Below are positions 17,618 through 27,362 of a stretch of 64,000 nt of DNA, one piece after another. How positions within the stretch are numbered: the stretch's first letter is position 1; each line of letters begins with the position of its first letter. The notes under the pieces are model-generated. The model was given only the letters and a program-made list of their open reading frames with translations. It was not told the DNA's origin and searched no databases. Source of the DNA: Thermoleophilaceae bacterium (GTDB taxonomy: Bacteria > Actinomycetota > Thermoleophilia > Solirubrobacterales > Thermoleophilaceae); assembly GCA_030446485.1 (NCBI GenBank), contig JAUJNF010000002.1, forward strand, positions 186,001-250,000, given 5' to 3'. A program made the position numbers and the translations under genes.

Positions 17618-18691
17618 TCACCCGTCTCCGAGCGCCAGGAGCACCTCGGCGGCGATCTCCTCGGCGGCCTGCGGGCGCGCGGGCGGAACGCGCGGCCACC
17701 GCCATCCGCTCGAGCCGCGCGGGGTCATCGACGAGGATTGCCACCTCGCGGGCGAGGCGCTCGCCGTCGAGCTCGGCGTCGGCGACCACCACGGCCGCGC
17801 CGGCCTCGGCCATCCAGCGCGCGTTCGAGCTCTGGTGGTCCGCGGTGGCGTGCGGATAGGGCACGAGCAGCGACGGCAGGCCCGCGGCGCACAGCTCGAA
17901 CACCGAGCCGCCTGGCGCGCGCGGCGGCCAGGTCGGCGGCGGCCAGGGCGTCGGCGAAGGGCAGGACGTATTCCTCGAGATGGTAGTGCGGCGGCGCGCC
18001 GAGATCGCGCAGGCGTTGGCGCAGGCCGGCGTAGTCGCGCCGCCCGCACACGTGCAGCACCTGGCACGGCGCCTCGCGCCCGAAGGCCTTCAGCGCCGCG
18101 GTGCTGAGCGAGCGGGCGCCGAGCGAGCCGCCGAACACCAGCAGGCACGGACCGTCGTCGATGCCGAATCGCGCGCGGGCCTCCGTACGGTCGGCGGCTC
18201 CGGTGCCCCGCGGAACCGGCCGGCCCACCACCCGGTAGCGCGCCTCGGTGCGTCCCGCCAGCGGGAAGGCCAGGAACACCCGCCGCGCGCCGGAGCCAGC
18301 AGGCGGTTGGTCACGCCGAGGTGGCTGTCGGCCTCGCACAGGAAGAGGGGCAGCCGCAAGCGAGCGCGCCGCGAGGCCCACCGGTCCGGCCACGTAGCCC
18401 CCGCCGCCGATCACCGCGTCCGCGCCCATGGCCCTCAGGATGCGGCGCGCCGCGCCGGTGGCACGCGCGGCGAGGCCCGCGGCGCGCGCGGCCGCCAGGG
18501 GTCGGTGCGAGAGAGGCCCGCCACGCGCAGCGGGTGCAGCCGGTAGCCGGCGGCGGGAACGAGCTCGGCCTCGGCCGCTCGCCGCCCAGGAACTCGACCT
18601 GCGCTCCCCTATCCCGCAGCTCGTCGGCGATGGCCAGCGCCGGCACCACGTGCCCGGCCGTCCCGCCGGCCGCTATCGCCACCCGCGGCAC
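17618..18691 (-). CDS. murG: UDP-GlcNAc:lipid I N-acetylglucosaminyltransferase, multiply frameshifted
   Basis: MurG makes lipid II on the inner membrane face. GTG 18691 begins PRVAIAAGGTAGHVVPALAI, the family glycine-rich loop. Later pieces in shifting frames include ADAVIGGGGYVAGPVGLAAR, CLLVFGGSLGARSLSTAALK, HVCGRRDYAGLRQRLRDLGA, VFELCAAGLPSLLVPYPHAT and the final EEIAAEVLLALGDG. At least four indels separate them, near 18580, 18330, 17920 and 17690. All conserved blocks are present in the right order across a normal length. The damage is therefore most likely in the sequence data. The start overlaps the ftsW stop as TAGTG. Confidence 0.88.
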
Positions 18692-19908
18692 TAGCGCCGA
18701 CCCCCGGCGGAGCGGACAGCGGAACCGGGCGCCGCACGGTGGCGCGCGGCCACCGCGAGCAGCCACGTTGAGGAGCAGGCCCATGCCGGCCATGAGCACG
18801 ATCAGGTTCGAGTTGCCGTACGAGAGGAAGGGAAGCGGCACGCCGGTGAGCGGCGCGAGCCCCATGACCGCGAACAGGTTGAGGGCCGCCTGGCAGACGA
18901 TCAGCGAGGTGATCCCCGCCGCGAGGAGCTTGAGGTACGGGCGGCCGCCAGCCGGGCGGTGCGCAGGCCGGCGTAGGCGATCATCCCGTAGAGGGCCACC
19001 ACCCCTGCAATGCCCACCAGGCCGAGCTCCTCGCCGATGATCGCCAGGATCATGTCGGTGTGGGCCTCGGGCAGGTAGAAGATCTTCTGCACCGACTCGC
19101 CGAGGCCGACCCCGAAGAGGCCGCCCGAGCCGATGGCGATCATCGACTGCACCACCTGGAAGCCCGTGTCGCCCGCGTCCGACCACGGGTCGATGAAGCT
19201 CGTGAGGCGCTCGCGGCGGTACGGCTCGACGAGGATCATGAGCAGGGTGAGCGCGCCGAGCACTCCGCCGATCAGCACGAGCATGCGCATCGGAGTGCCG
19301 GCAGCCATCAGCAGCGCCCCGATCGCGAGGCAGATGACGATCGCGGTGCCCAGGTCCGGCTGGAGCAACAGCAGCGTGCAGGCCGCTCCCACCACCAGCA
19401 ACAGCGGCTTGAACAGGTCCCCGAGGTGCTTGACGCGCGCCGGCCAGGCGGCGAGCAGGCCCGCGGCGTAGAGCACCAGCGCGATCTTCAGAAGCTCCGA
19501 CGGCTGGAACTGAACCGGTCCGGCGGCCAGCCAGCGCGTGGCGCCGTTGATCCTCACTCCCACGCCCGGGACCATCACCGCCAGGGTCAGCGCGAAGGCG
19601 ACGACCAGCAGCAACGGCGCCGCCCTCCTCACGAAACCGAGACCGCGACGGGAGAGGACGTGGAGGAGCATCAGCCCCACCGCCCCGTAGATCAGGTAGC
19701 GCCTGAGGTAGTACGACGGGTCCCCGGACCCGTTCAGGAGCGACTCGGCCGAGCTCGCCGAGTACACCATCACCGCCCCCGCGGCAAGCAGGCAGAGCGT
19801 GGCGGTGTAGAGGATCGAGTACTCGAGCGGCGGCTTGGCGCGCGAGGCCACGGCTCCCGGACGCGGGGGCTTGCGGGGCGCCGGCGGCATCCCCGTCTGG
19901 TTCGACAC
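18691..19908 (-). CDS. ftsW: Cell division lipid II polymerase FtsW (SEDS family), frameshifted near 3' end
   Basis: FtsW is the SEDS glycosyltransferase that works with FtsI at the septum. GTG 19908 (MSNQTGMPPAPRKPPRPGAV) leads into a multi-helix protein. It has VFALTLAVMVPGV-type helices, NGATRWLAAGPVQFQPSELL, FLQ-type periplasmic loop residues DPWSDAGDTGFQVVQSMIAI, and FYLPEAHTDMILAIIGEELG. A frame break near 18945 moves the last helices into another frame (LNLFAVMGLAPLTGVPLPFL, SYGNSNLIVLMAGMGLLLN). A second shift is needed to reach the TAG overlapping the murG start. It follows murD by 12 nt. Confidence 0.9.
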
Positions 19909-19920
19909 GCGCGGGGCCGA

Positions 19921-21225
19921 TCATGCCCCGAGCGGCAGCGCGTGCACGAGCTCACGGAAGTGGCGGCCACGCTGCTCGTAGTCGGCGTACTGGTCGTAGC
20001 TCGCGCACGCCGGGGACAGCAGCACCACGTCGCCCGTGGTGGCAACCTCGGCCGCGGCCGCCACCGCATGGGCGAGGTCGCCGCAGCGGCGCAGGGGCAC
20101 CGTGCCCGCGAGGTCGCGTTCGAGCCTCTCGCTGGCGGCGCCGATGAGGTAGCCGGCCCGGCAGCGGCTGGACACGGGCTCGCGGAGGCCGGCGAAGTCC
20201 TCCCCCTTGAGCGAGCCGCCGAGAATGGCGTGCACCCCTGTGGGGAAGGCGGCGATGCCCACCGCCGCGGCGGTCACGTTGGTGGCCTTGGAGTCGTTCA
20301 CGTACAGCACCCCGTGCCGGCACGCCACCTCCTCCAGGCGGTTCGGTATCCCCCGGAAGCTGCGCAGCGCCGCGACGATGTGGCGGCCATCTATGCCGAG
20401 ACTGGCCGCCGCGGCCGCGGCGGCCAGGGCGTTCTCGACGTTGTGCCCGCCCCGCAGGGCGATCTCGGCGACGGCGATCTCCGCGCCCTCCAGGCGCACC
20501 GCGCCGTCGCGGACGACGACGTCCCCACTCGAGCCGCCGAAGGTGCGCACGCGGCCCCTTCCCGGTGACTCGGAGCCCGTCGGCACGATGGCCCAGTCGT
20601 CCTCCGACTGGTTGGCGAAGATGCGCAGCTTGGCATCGCGGTACGCCTCGAACGTGCCGTGCCGGTCGAGGTGGTCGGGTGCGAGGTTCAGCAGCACCGC
20701 GACCTCGGGGGCGAACAGCACGCTGTCCTCGAGCTGGAAGCTCGAGACCTCGCACACCACCGTGGTGTCCGGCTCGAGCGCGTCCACCAGGGAGGCCAGC
20801 GGCGCGCCCACGTTGCCGGCCACGGCCACCGGCGCGCCGGCGGCGCGCAGGATTGCGCCGAGCAGCTCGACGGTGGTCGTCTTCCCGTTGGTGCCGGTCA
20901 CCGCCACGAAGCGGTGTGGCAGCAGCCGCCACGCCAGCTCGAGCTCACCCACCACCGGCAGCCCACGCTCGCGCGCGGCGACCACCACCGGCGCCCCCGC
21001 CGGCACGCCCGGGCTCTTGACCACGGTCGCGATGCCGTCGAGGTGCTCGAGCCCGTCGGTGCCGACGTGCGTCTCGACCACCTCGATCGGTTGGAAGGCC
21101 GGCGTGCCCGAGTCGACACCGACCACGCGACCGTGCCCCGCCAGCATGCGCGCCGCCGCGAGCCCCGAGCGCGCCAGCCCCACGATCAGATAGGGCCCCG
21201 GCGGCAGGGCGGGCCGCTGCTTCAC
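19921..21225 (-). CDS. murD: UDP-N-acetylmuramoylalanine--D-glutamate ligase
   Basis: MurD adds D-glutamate to UDP-MurNAc-L-Ala. The intact 434-aa protein begins at GTG 21225, overlapping the mraY stop as GTGA. It shows YLIVGLARSGLAAARML, the ATP loop AVTGTNGKTTTVELLGAI, VVCEVSSFQLEDSVLFAPEV, NLAPDHLDRHGTFEAYRDAK, and the late motifs YVNDSKATNVTAAAVGIAAF and SPACASYDQYADYEQRGRHF. No indels are seen. Confidence 0.96.
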   Translation of the reverse strand: MKQRPALPPGPYLIVGLARSGLAAARMLAGHGRVVGVDSGTPAFQPIEVVETHVGTDGLEHLDGIATVVKSPGVPAGAPVVVAARERGLPVVGELELAWRLLPHRFVAVTGTNGKTTTVELLGAILRAAGAPVAVAGNVGAPLASLVDALEPDTTVVCEVSSFQLEDSVLFAPEVAVLLNLAPDHLDRHGTFEAYRDAKLRIFANQSEDDWAIVPTGSESPGRGRVRTFGGSSGDVVVRDGAVRLEGAEIAVAEIALRGGHNVENALAAAAAAASLGIDGRHIVAALRSFRGIPNRLEEVACRHGVLYVNDSKATNVTAAAVGIAAFPTGVHAILGGSLKGEDFAGLREPVSSRCRAGYLIGAASERLERDLAGTVPLRRCGDLAHAVAAAAEVATTGDVVLLSPACASYDQYADYEQRGRHFRELVHALPLGA

Positions 21226-22190
21226 GCCAGCGACTGCTGGTACAGCGTGAAGCCGATCGCCGAGCAGATGGCGGCGACGATCCAGAAGCGCAGGATGATC
21301 TTGGTCTCCGACCAGGCGAGCATCTCGAAGTGGTGATGCACGGGCGCCATCAGGAAGACGCGCTTGCGAAAGCGCTGGAAGGCGAAGACCTGGATCAGCA
21401 CCGACAGCGCCTCGATCACGAAGATGCCGCCGATGATCACGAGCAGCATCTCGGTCTTGGTCATCACCGCCAGGGCGGCGATCGCCCCGCCGAGCCCGAG
21501 CGAGCCGGTGTCGCCCATGAAGATGCCGGCCGGGAACGAGTTGAACCACAGGAAGCCGACGCACGCGCCCACGAGGCAGGAGCACAGCAGCGCCAGGTCC
21601 TCCTGACCGCTGGTTATGAACGTCATCGCCGTGTAGGCGAACAGCACGATCGCGGCACAGCCGGCGGCCAGGCCGTCGAGCCCGTCGGTGAGGTTCACGC
21701 CGTTGGTGGCACCGGCCAGCACGAGGAAGATCAGCACCGGGTAGAACACGCCGAGGTCCACCGACAGGTCGAAGATCCGGAACTGGAGCGTTTCCTCGAG
21801 GCCGACCTCACGGGTGGCGAGCCACAGCCCCACGGCGATCGCCGCCTGGGCGAGGAGCTTGTGGCGCGCCGATACGCCCAGCGAGCGCTTCTTCGAGATC
21901 TTCGTCCAGTCGTCGGCGAACCCGAGCGCCGCGCTGGCCATGGCCGTGCCGAACACCGCGAGGCTCGCGACGTCGTAGTCGCCCAGGATGAGGAACGGCA
22001 CGCCGACCGAGAGGAACAGCAGCAGCCCGCCCATGGTGGGCGTGCCCGCCTTCGTGCGGTGTCCCTCGGGACCCTCTTCGCGGATGTTCTGGCCGAAGTC
22101 GCGCGAGCGCAGGAAGCCCACGAACGTGGGGCCGAGGAACATGCAGATCAGCAGGCTTGCCATCCCGGCTATCAGGATCTCTCCGAGCAT
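21222..22190 (-). CDS. mraY: Phospho-N-acetylmuramoyl-pentapeptide transferase
   Basis: MraY transfers phospho-MurNAc-pentapeptide to undecaprenyl phosphate, making lipid I. The 322-aa polytopic protein has EGPEGHRTKAGTPTMGGLLL, FADDWTKISKKRSLGVSARH, the catalytic NGVNLTDGLDGLAAGC, FNSFPAGIFMGDTGSLGLGG, and the histidine motif MAPVHHHFEMLAWSE. ATG 22190 gives the usual N-terminus. It lies 13 nt after murF and overlaps murD. Confidence 0.97.
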   Translation of the reverse strand: MLGEILIAGMASLLICMFLGPTFVGFLRSRDFGQNIREEGPEGHRTKAGTPTMGGLLLFLSVGVPFLILGDYDVASLAVFGTAMASAALGFADDWTKISKKRSLGVSARHKLLAQAAIAVGLWLATREVGLEETLQFRIFDLSVDLGVFYPVLIFLVLAGATNGVNLTDGLDGLAAGCAAIVLFAYTAMTFITSGQEDLALLCSCLVGACVGFLWFNSFPAGIFMGDTGSLGLGGAIAALAVMTKTEMLLVIIGGIFVIEALSVLIQVFAFQRFRKRVFLMAPVHHHFEMLAWSETKIILRFWIVAAICSAIGFTLYQQSLA

Positions 22191-22203
22191 CAGCGGCGCG
22201 CCG

Positions 22204-23544
22204 TCACTTCGGCTGTTCTCCCAGCACGCGCTCCAGGCCCGCCGAGCGGGAGCCCTTGATCAGCACGCGGTCCCCGGGGCGGGCGATCTCCTCGAGCAGC
22301 GCGCCGGCCTCCTCGGGCGTGGCGGCGGCGTGGATCTCGCCGCCGAAGCCGTCGCGGTAGGCGAGCGCCGGCTCGCCGACGGTGATCAGGGCGTCGATCT
22401 GCAGCTCGGCAGCCCGCGCGCCCACCTCGCGGTGGTAGCGCTCCTCGTCCGCGCCCAGCTCCGCCATCGCCCCGAGAACGGCCAGGCGGCGCGGCACCGG
22501 GGCGGCCGCGAGGTCTTCGAGGGCCGCCCGCATCGACATCGGGTTGGCGTTGTAGCAGTCGTTGACAATGGTCACGTCGCCGGCAAGCTCGACGACCTCG
22601 CCGCGCAGGCGGGAGAAGCGAGGCTCCACGAGGCCCTCGGGCGTGATGCCGAGGGCGGATGCGGCGGCCACCGCGGCCAGCGTGTTCAGCAGGTTGTGCG
22701 GCTGTGCGTAGGTGAGCTCGAGAAACACCCGCGCCCCGCGGCAGTCGATCTCGGCGCGGCGGCCGTCGAAGGCGGCGAGGGTCACGTCCCCGCCCGGCCC
22801 GAAGGCGATGGTGTCGAGGTCGTCGCGCAGGTGCTCCGCGAGCAGCGCCTCGCCCGCCGGCACCACGCAGGCCGCGCCCGCCGGGAGATCGCGGATCAAC
22901 TCCGCCTTGGCGGCGGCCACCCGCTCGACCGTGCCCAGCAGCTCGAGGTGCACCGGCCCGACGTTCACCACCACGCCCACGTCGGGCTCGGCGATCGCCG
23001 CCAGCTCGGCGATCTGCCCCGCCCCGCGCATGGCCATCTCCAGCACCAGCGCCTCGGTGCCGGGCTCCGCCTCCAGGATCGACAGGGGCAGCCCGATCTC
23101 GGTGTTCAGGTTCTCGCGGTTGGCGTGGGTGGGAAGCGCCGGGCGCAGCAGGGCGGCGAGGATGTCCTTGGTCGATGTCTTTCCGGTCGAGCCGGTGACG
23201 CCGACCGCCCGGCAGCCGAGCGCGCGCCGCCACTCGCGGGCCAGCCGGGCGAGCGCCGCGGCGGGGTCGGTTGCGGCGATCACCGCCGGGCTCGAAGCCT
23301 CCGGCGCGACGAGCCCGGCGGCGGCGTCGGCCGCCACCAGCGCGCCCCAGGCCCCCCGCTCGAGCGCCCCGCGCGCGAAGCGGCCACCGTCCGTTCGCTC
23401 CCCGGGCAGGCCGACGAACAGGTCCCCCTCCCCCGCGATCCGCGAGTCGATCACCGCTCGAACCGGTCCGGGAGCCGCGGGATCGCCCGCGAGCAGGTGT
23501 CCACCCGCCGCCTCGGCCACCCACGCTGCCGGCCGGTCGATCAT
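22204..23544 (-). CDS. murF: UDP-N-acetylmuramoyl-tripeptide--D-alanyl-D-alanine ligase
   Basis: MurF adds D-Ala-D-Ala to the UDP-MurNAc-tripeptide. The 446-aa protein starts at ATG 23544, overlapping the murE stop as ATGA. It has the ATP loop AVGVTGSTGKTSTKDILAAL, ENLNTEIGLPLSILEAEPGT, LEMAMRGAGQIAELAAIAEP, VNVGPVHLELLGTVERVAAA, and VTIVNDCYNANPMSMRAALE. The N-terminal UDP-binding domain (AVIDSRIAGEGDLFVGLPGE) is typical. No damage is seen. Confidence 0.96.
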   Translation of the reverse strand: MIDRPAAWVAEAAGGHLLAGDPAAPGPVRAVIDSRIAGEGDLFVGLPGERTDGGRFARGALERGAWGALVAADAAAGLVAPEASSPAVIAATDPAAALARLAREWRRALGCRAVGVTGSTGKTSTKDILAALLRPALPTHANRENLNTEIGLPLSILEAEPGTEALVLEMAMRGAGQIAELAAIAEPDVGVVVNVGPVHLELLGTVERVAAAKAELIRDLPAGAACVVPAGEALLAEHLRDDLDTIAFGPGGDVTLAAFDGRRAEIDCRGARVFLELTYAQPHNLLNTLAAVAAASALGITPEGLVEPRFSRLRGEVVELAGDVTIVNDCYNANPMSMRAALEDLAAAPVPRRLAVLGAMAELGADEERYHREVGARAAELQIDALITVGEPALAYRDGFGGEIHAAATPEEAGALLEEIARPGDRVLIKGSRSAGLERVLGEQPK

Positions 23545-24974
23545 CGAACGACGCTCGAATGGCTCCGCAGCTCGCTGAGGGTCTCGCGCGCGACGGTCAC
23601 GTCGTCGAACGGCTCCTTGCGCCCGCCCTCGAACTCCTGCCCCTGCTCGTGCCCCTTGCCGGCGATCACCACCGCGTCGCCCGCCCTCGCCTCGACGATG
23701 GCGCGCTCGATGGCCCGCCGCCGGTCGAGCTCCCGCTCGGCCTCCGCCCCGGCCCCGAGCAGCACCTCGTCGACGATCAGCTCGGGCCGCTCCGAGCGCG
23801 GGTTGTCGGAGGTCACGATCACCCGGTCGGCGAGCGCCGCGGCCACGCGACCCATCAGTGGGCGCTTGCCACGGTCGCGGTCGCCGCCGGCCCCGAACAC
23901 CACGGTCAGCCGCCCGCGGGCGAGCTGGCGCGCCGCCCGCAGCACGTTTTCGAGCGAGTCGGGCGTGTGCGCGTAGTCGACGATCACCGCGAAGTCCTGG
24001 CCCCCGTCCACGGGCTCGAAGCGCCCGGGTACGCGCTCCGCCCGAGCCAGCGCGCCGGGGATGGCCTCGAGCGGGACGCCCAGGATTCGGGCCCCGGCCA
24101 CCGCCGCGAGCGCGTTCTGGACGTTGAACGGCCCCGGCAGGGCCAGCGACAGCTCGACCTCTCCGTCCGGCGTGTGGCAGGTGAACGACGAGCCGCGCGG
24201 GTCGAAGCGCACGTTGGTCGCCCAATAGTCGGCCTCGGCCTCGATCGCGTACGTCGTCGGTGCGTCGAGCTCATCCGCGAGGCGCCTCCCGTAGTGGTCG
24301 CCCGTGTTCACGACGGCCGCGTCCGACAGGGTGAACAGCCGTCGCTTGGCGAAGAAGTAGTCCTCCATGGTCGGGTGGAAGTCGAGGTGGTCCTGGGTGA
24401 GGTTGGTGAAGACGCCGCAGCGGAAGCGAATCCCGTCGGTGCGGCACAGGTGCAGGGCGTGCGAGGAAACCTCCATGGCGCACGCCCGGTCCCCGGCGTC
24501 GAGCATGCGGCGGAAGGTGGCCTGCAGGTCGATGGCCTCGGGCGTGGTGCGCTCGACGGGCTCGTCCCGGCCGCCGACCACCGACTTGACCGTGCCGAGC
24601 AGGCCGGTGCGCACGCCCGCGCCCTCGAGCAGGGCGCGCGTCAGAAAGGCGGTGGTGGTCTTGCCGTTGGTTCCGGTCACGCCGATCACCCGCAGCTCCC
24701 GGGTGGGATCGCCGTAGAAGCGGGCCGCGGCCGGGCCCATCGCCGCGCGGACGTCGGGGACCACCACCTCCGGTATACCGAGGCCGAGCGGCCGCTCGCA
24801 CACCAGCGCCGCCGCCCCTCGGGCTACCGCGTCGGGCGCGAACTCGTGCCCGTCGGCGCGGAAGCCCGGCACGCAGAAGAAGAGGGAACCCGGCTCCACC
24901 TGCCGGCTGGAGTAGGCCAGGCTCGCGATCTCGATGTGAGGGGCGTCGGCCCCCATGAGCTCGTGAAGCCGCAC
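23541..24974 (-). CDS. murE: UDP-N-acetylmuramoyl-L-alanyl-D-glutamate--2,6-diaminopimelate ligase
   Basis: MurE adds the third amino acid of the stem peptide. The 477-aa protein has VIGVTGTNGKTTTAFLTRAL, MEVSSHALHLCRTDGIRFRC, FTNLTQDHLDFHPTMEDYFF, and GAGGDRDRGKRPLMGRVAAA. The specificity motif reads TSDNPRSERPELIVDEV. DNPR with a nearby acidic residue is the meso-diaminopimelate signature, whereas lysine-adding enzymes differ there. The organism should therefore have A1-gamma-type, DAP-containing peptidoglycan. The start is ATG 24974, 46 nt after ftsI. Confidence 0.95.
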   Translation of the reverse strand: MRLHELMGADAPHIEIASLAYSSRQVEPGSLFFCVPGFRADGHEFAPDAVARGAAALVCERPLGLGIPEVVVPDVRAAMGPAAARFYGDPTRELRVIGVTGTNGKTTTAFLTRALLEGAGVRTGLLGTVKSVVGGRDEPVERTTPEAIDLQATFRRMLDAGDRACAMEVSSHALHLCRTDGIRFRCGVFTNLTQDHLDFHPTMEDYFFAKRRLFTLSDAAVVNTGDHYGRRLADELDAPTTYAIEAEADYWATNVRFDPRGSSFTCHTPDGEVELSLALPGPFNVQNALAAVAGARILGVPLEAIPGALARAERVPGRFEPVDGGQDFAVIVDYAHTPDSLENVLRAARQLARGRLTVVFGAGGDRDRGKRPLMGRVAAALADRVIVTSDNPRSERPELIVDEVLLGAGAEAERELDRRRAIERAIVEARAGDAVVIAGKGHEQGQEFEGGRKEPFDDVTVARETLSELRSHSSVVR

Positions 24975-25020
24975 CGAAGGGCGCCAGTCTACCGGCGGGT
25001 CCGGCGCATCCGGCGGTCCC

Positions 25021-26716
25021 TCAATCGGGTGGGATCCTCAGGTAGGGCAGGGCGAAGGAGACGATCTTCTCGAACGCCGGCGCGGCCACCTCGGCACCGT
25101 AGATCGAGCCCTGCGGCTCGTCGACCATGACGGCCACCAGCAGCCGGGGATTGCGCGCGGGCGCGAAGCCGATGAAGGAGGCGAAGTACTTCGTCTCGGA
25201 GTAGCCCCCCAGCTCGTCGGCCTTCTGCGCGGTTCCCGTCTTGCCGGCCAGCTCGTAGCCCGGCACCGACGCCTCTGGCGCGGTGCCCCCCGGGCCCAGC
25301 ACGCCCTCGAGCATCGTGGACACCTGCCTGGCCGTGACCTCCGACAGGATCCGCTTCGGGGGGCGGCGCTCGCCGGCCACCAGGTGCGGAGGGTGGAGCA
25401 CGCCGCCGTTGGCGATGGCCGAGTACCCGGCCGCCATCTGCATCGGGGTCACGGCCAGCCCCTGCCCGATCGGGAGGTTGCCGAGCGACGATCCCGAGTA
25501 CTCGGCGGGCTTCGGGACGATCCCGCTCGCCTCGCCGGGGAGGTTCACACCCGTCGGTGAGCCGAACCCGAAGCGCCGCACCCAGCGGTCGAAGCCCTCG
25601 GCGCCCAGCTCCAGCCCGATCATCACCGATCCCACGTTGGAGGACTGCGCGAGGATCTCGGACACCGTGAGGCTCACGGACCGATCCCACGTTGGAGGAC
25701 TGCGCGAGGATCTCGGACACCGTGAGGCTCACGGGGCCCCGCTCGTGAGCCTCGCCGATCGTGCGGTCGGCCACCTGGATCTCGGGTGGAAGGTCGAACA
25801 CGGAGTCCGAGTGGATGACGCCCTCCTCGAGCGCGCCCGCCACCGTGAAGGCCTTGAAGGTCGAGCCCGGCTCGTAGCTCGCCCCCACGCCGCGGTTCTG
25901 GCGGGCGTAGGCGGGCGCCCCGCCCACGTCGTTGGCGTCCACCTGTGGCCAGTTGGCCAGCGCGAGCACCTCTCCGTTGCGCGGGTCGAGGGCCACGGCG
26001 GTGGCTCCGCGCGGCCGGTACTTGCGCCCGACTCCGGCCAGCACCTCCTCGGTGCGCTCCTGCAGCACGGAGTCGATGGTGAGCCTCAGGTCGGCGCCCG
26101 CCGTGGCGGGGCGCGGCTCGACGATGCTCACCGGCTGGCCGGTGGCGTCCTTCACCACCCGCCGCTGCCCGCCGCTCCCCCTGAGCGCCTTCTCGTGCAC
26201 CTGCTCGAGGCCCGCGAGGCCGTAGTTGTCGGTGCCCACCGAGCCGATCAGCTGGGAGGCCAGGAAGCGGTGCGGATAGCGCCGGCGCGGCTCGACCACG
26301 CTTCCGAGTCCCTCAACCTTGAGGGCGGCGATCGCTCGACCCTTGTCGGCGTCGAGCTTGCGCCCCAGATAGACGAACCCGCGCTCCCGGTCCGAGAGCA
26401 GGGCCAGCACCTCGTCGACCGGGCGCTCGACCACGGGGGCCACGCGCGCGGCGACGCTGGCCGGCTGGTCGATCTGCTTCGGGTTGGCGAACACGCTGAC
26501 CGCCTCCTCGGACACCGCGAGCTCTGCCCCGTGGCGGTCGACGATCGCGCCGCGCCGCGGCGGCACCTCGATCTCCTCGACCTGCTGGGCCACGGCGCGC
26601 TCGCGCAGCTCGCCGGCGCGAACGGTGCCCAGCCAGGTGGCGCGGGCCGTGGCCGCCACCAGCGCCACCAGGAAGAGCGCGAAGAGCAGGCCTATGCGCC
26701 GTTCGATCAGCCGCAC
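25021..26716 (-). CDS. ftsI: Septal peptidoglycan transpeptidase FtsI/PBP3, interrupted by a 55-bp tandem duplication
   Basis: This is a class B penicillin-binding protein that cross-links septal peptidoglycan with FtsW. GTG 26716 gives a short cytoplasmic start, a membrane helix (LLFALFLVALVAATARATWL), the pedestal domain, and the transpeptidase motifs STFK (about 285-288) and SSN (about 340-342). KTGTAQKADE and the rest of the domain follow in a shifted frame to the TGA at 25021. The frame is broken by an exact 55-bp direct repeat (25625-25734) just after SSN. Removing one copy restores a continuous protein of about 545 aa. No PASTA domains are present. Confidence 0.92.
25625..25734. repeat. 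Exact 55-bp tandem duplication inside ftsI
   Basis: Positions 25625-25679 and 25680-25734 are identical over all 55 bases and directly adjacent; the flanking bases differ on both sides. Since 55 is not a multiple of three, the duplication shifts the ftsI frame just after the SSN motif. 55 is also a common de Bruijn assembly k-mer, so two contigs joined without merging their shared k-mer would give exactly this pattern. Confidence 0.97.
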
Positions 26717-26720
26717 CGCG

Positions 26721-27362
26721 TCAGGGCGCGGCCGGAGAGTCCGTGGCGGCGGTCTCGGTCGGCAGGGGGGCGGCGCCTTCCCCGGTGGGCACGGGCGCCC
26801 CGGCGGCCGCCGGGGCCGCGACGGTGGGCGTCTCCTCGATGGCGATCCCCTCCCCCGGGTCCGTGGCCGGCGCGACGCCCGTGACGGCGGGCCCGTCCAC
26901 GACCGGCACGGCGGGCGCGGGCTCCGTGATCCGCCGCGCGGCCAGGCGTCCGTCGTCGGGCCCAGGCCTGAGGTAGCGCACGTCGCCGGGCGCCGGCATC
27001 ACGAGGCCGCGGGCCCGCGCGGCGCGCTGGATCCGCTCGCTGGAGCCGAGCCGCGCCGCCTCCAGGCGAAGACGCGCGTTCTCCTCACCGAGGGCGGCGG
27101 CGTCACGGGTCGTGCGGGCGATGCCGTTGCTCAGCTCGAGCAGGGCGACGTTGAGGAACACGATGCCGGCGAGCAGGGTCCCGATCAGCCACACCCAGGC
27201 GCGTCCCCTCAGCAGGCGGTCGAGGAAGGCAGCGCCGCGGGGACGCGCCGCGCGCTTGGCCACCTCCGGGCGGGGAGCAGGGCGCCGCCGTGGGGCGGGC
27301 TGAGGCGCCGGCCGCGCGCGGCGCGGGCGCGACGGTGCGGTGGCGGGGGCCGTCGCGGCCAT
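26721..27362 (-). CDS. FtsL-like septum formation protein
   Basis: This is a small bitopic division protein occupying the ftsL position between rsmH and ftsI. The 213-aa sequence has a Pro/Arg-rich cytoplasmic part of about 55 residues, one membrane helix (VWLIGTLLAGIVFLNVALLE), and a short coiled coil with a leucine/alanine heptad pattern (DAAALGEENARLRLEAARLG). A conserved FtsL-like segment (ARARGLVMPAPGDVRYLRPG) follows. The last 80 residues are an Ala/Pro/Thr-rich extracellular tail not usual in FtsL. ATG 27362 shares its A with the rsmH TGA. FtsL sequences diverge strongly, so the name rests mainly on position and topology. Confidence 0.82.
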   Translation of the reverse strand: MAATAPATAPSRPRRARPAPQPAPRRRPAPRPEVAKRAARPRGAAFLDRLLRGRAWVWLIGTLLAGIVFLNVALLELSNGIARTTRDAAALGEENARLRLEAARLGSSERIQRAARARGLVMPAPGDVRYLRPGPDDGRLAARRITEPAPAVPVVDGPAVTGVAPATDPGEGIAIEETPTVAAPAAAGAPVPTGEGAAPLPTETAATDSPAAP

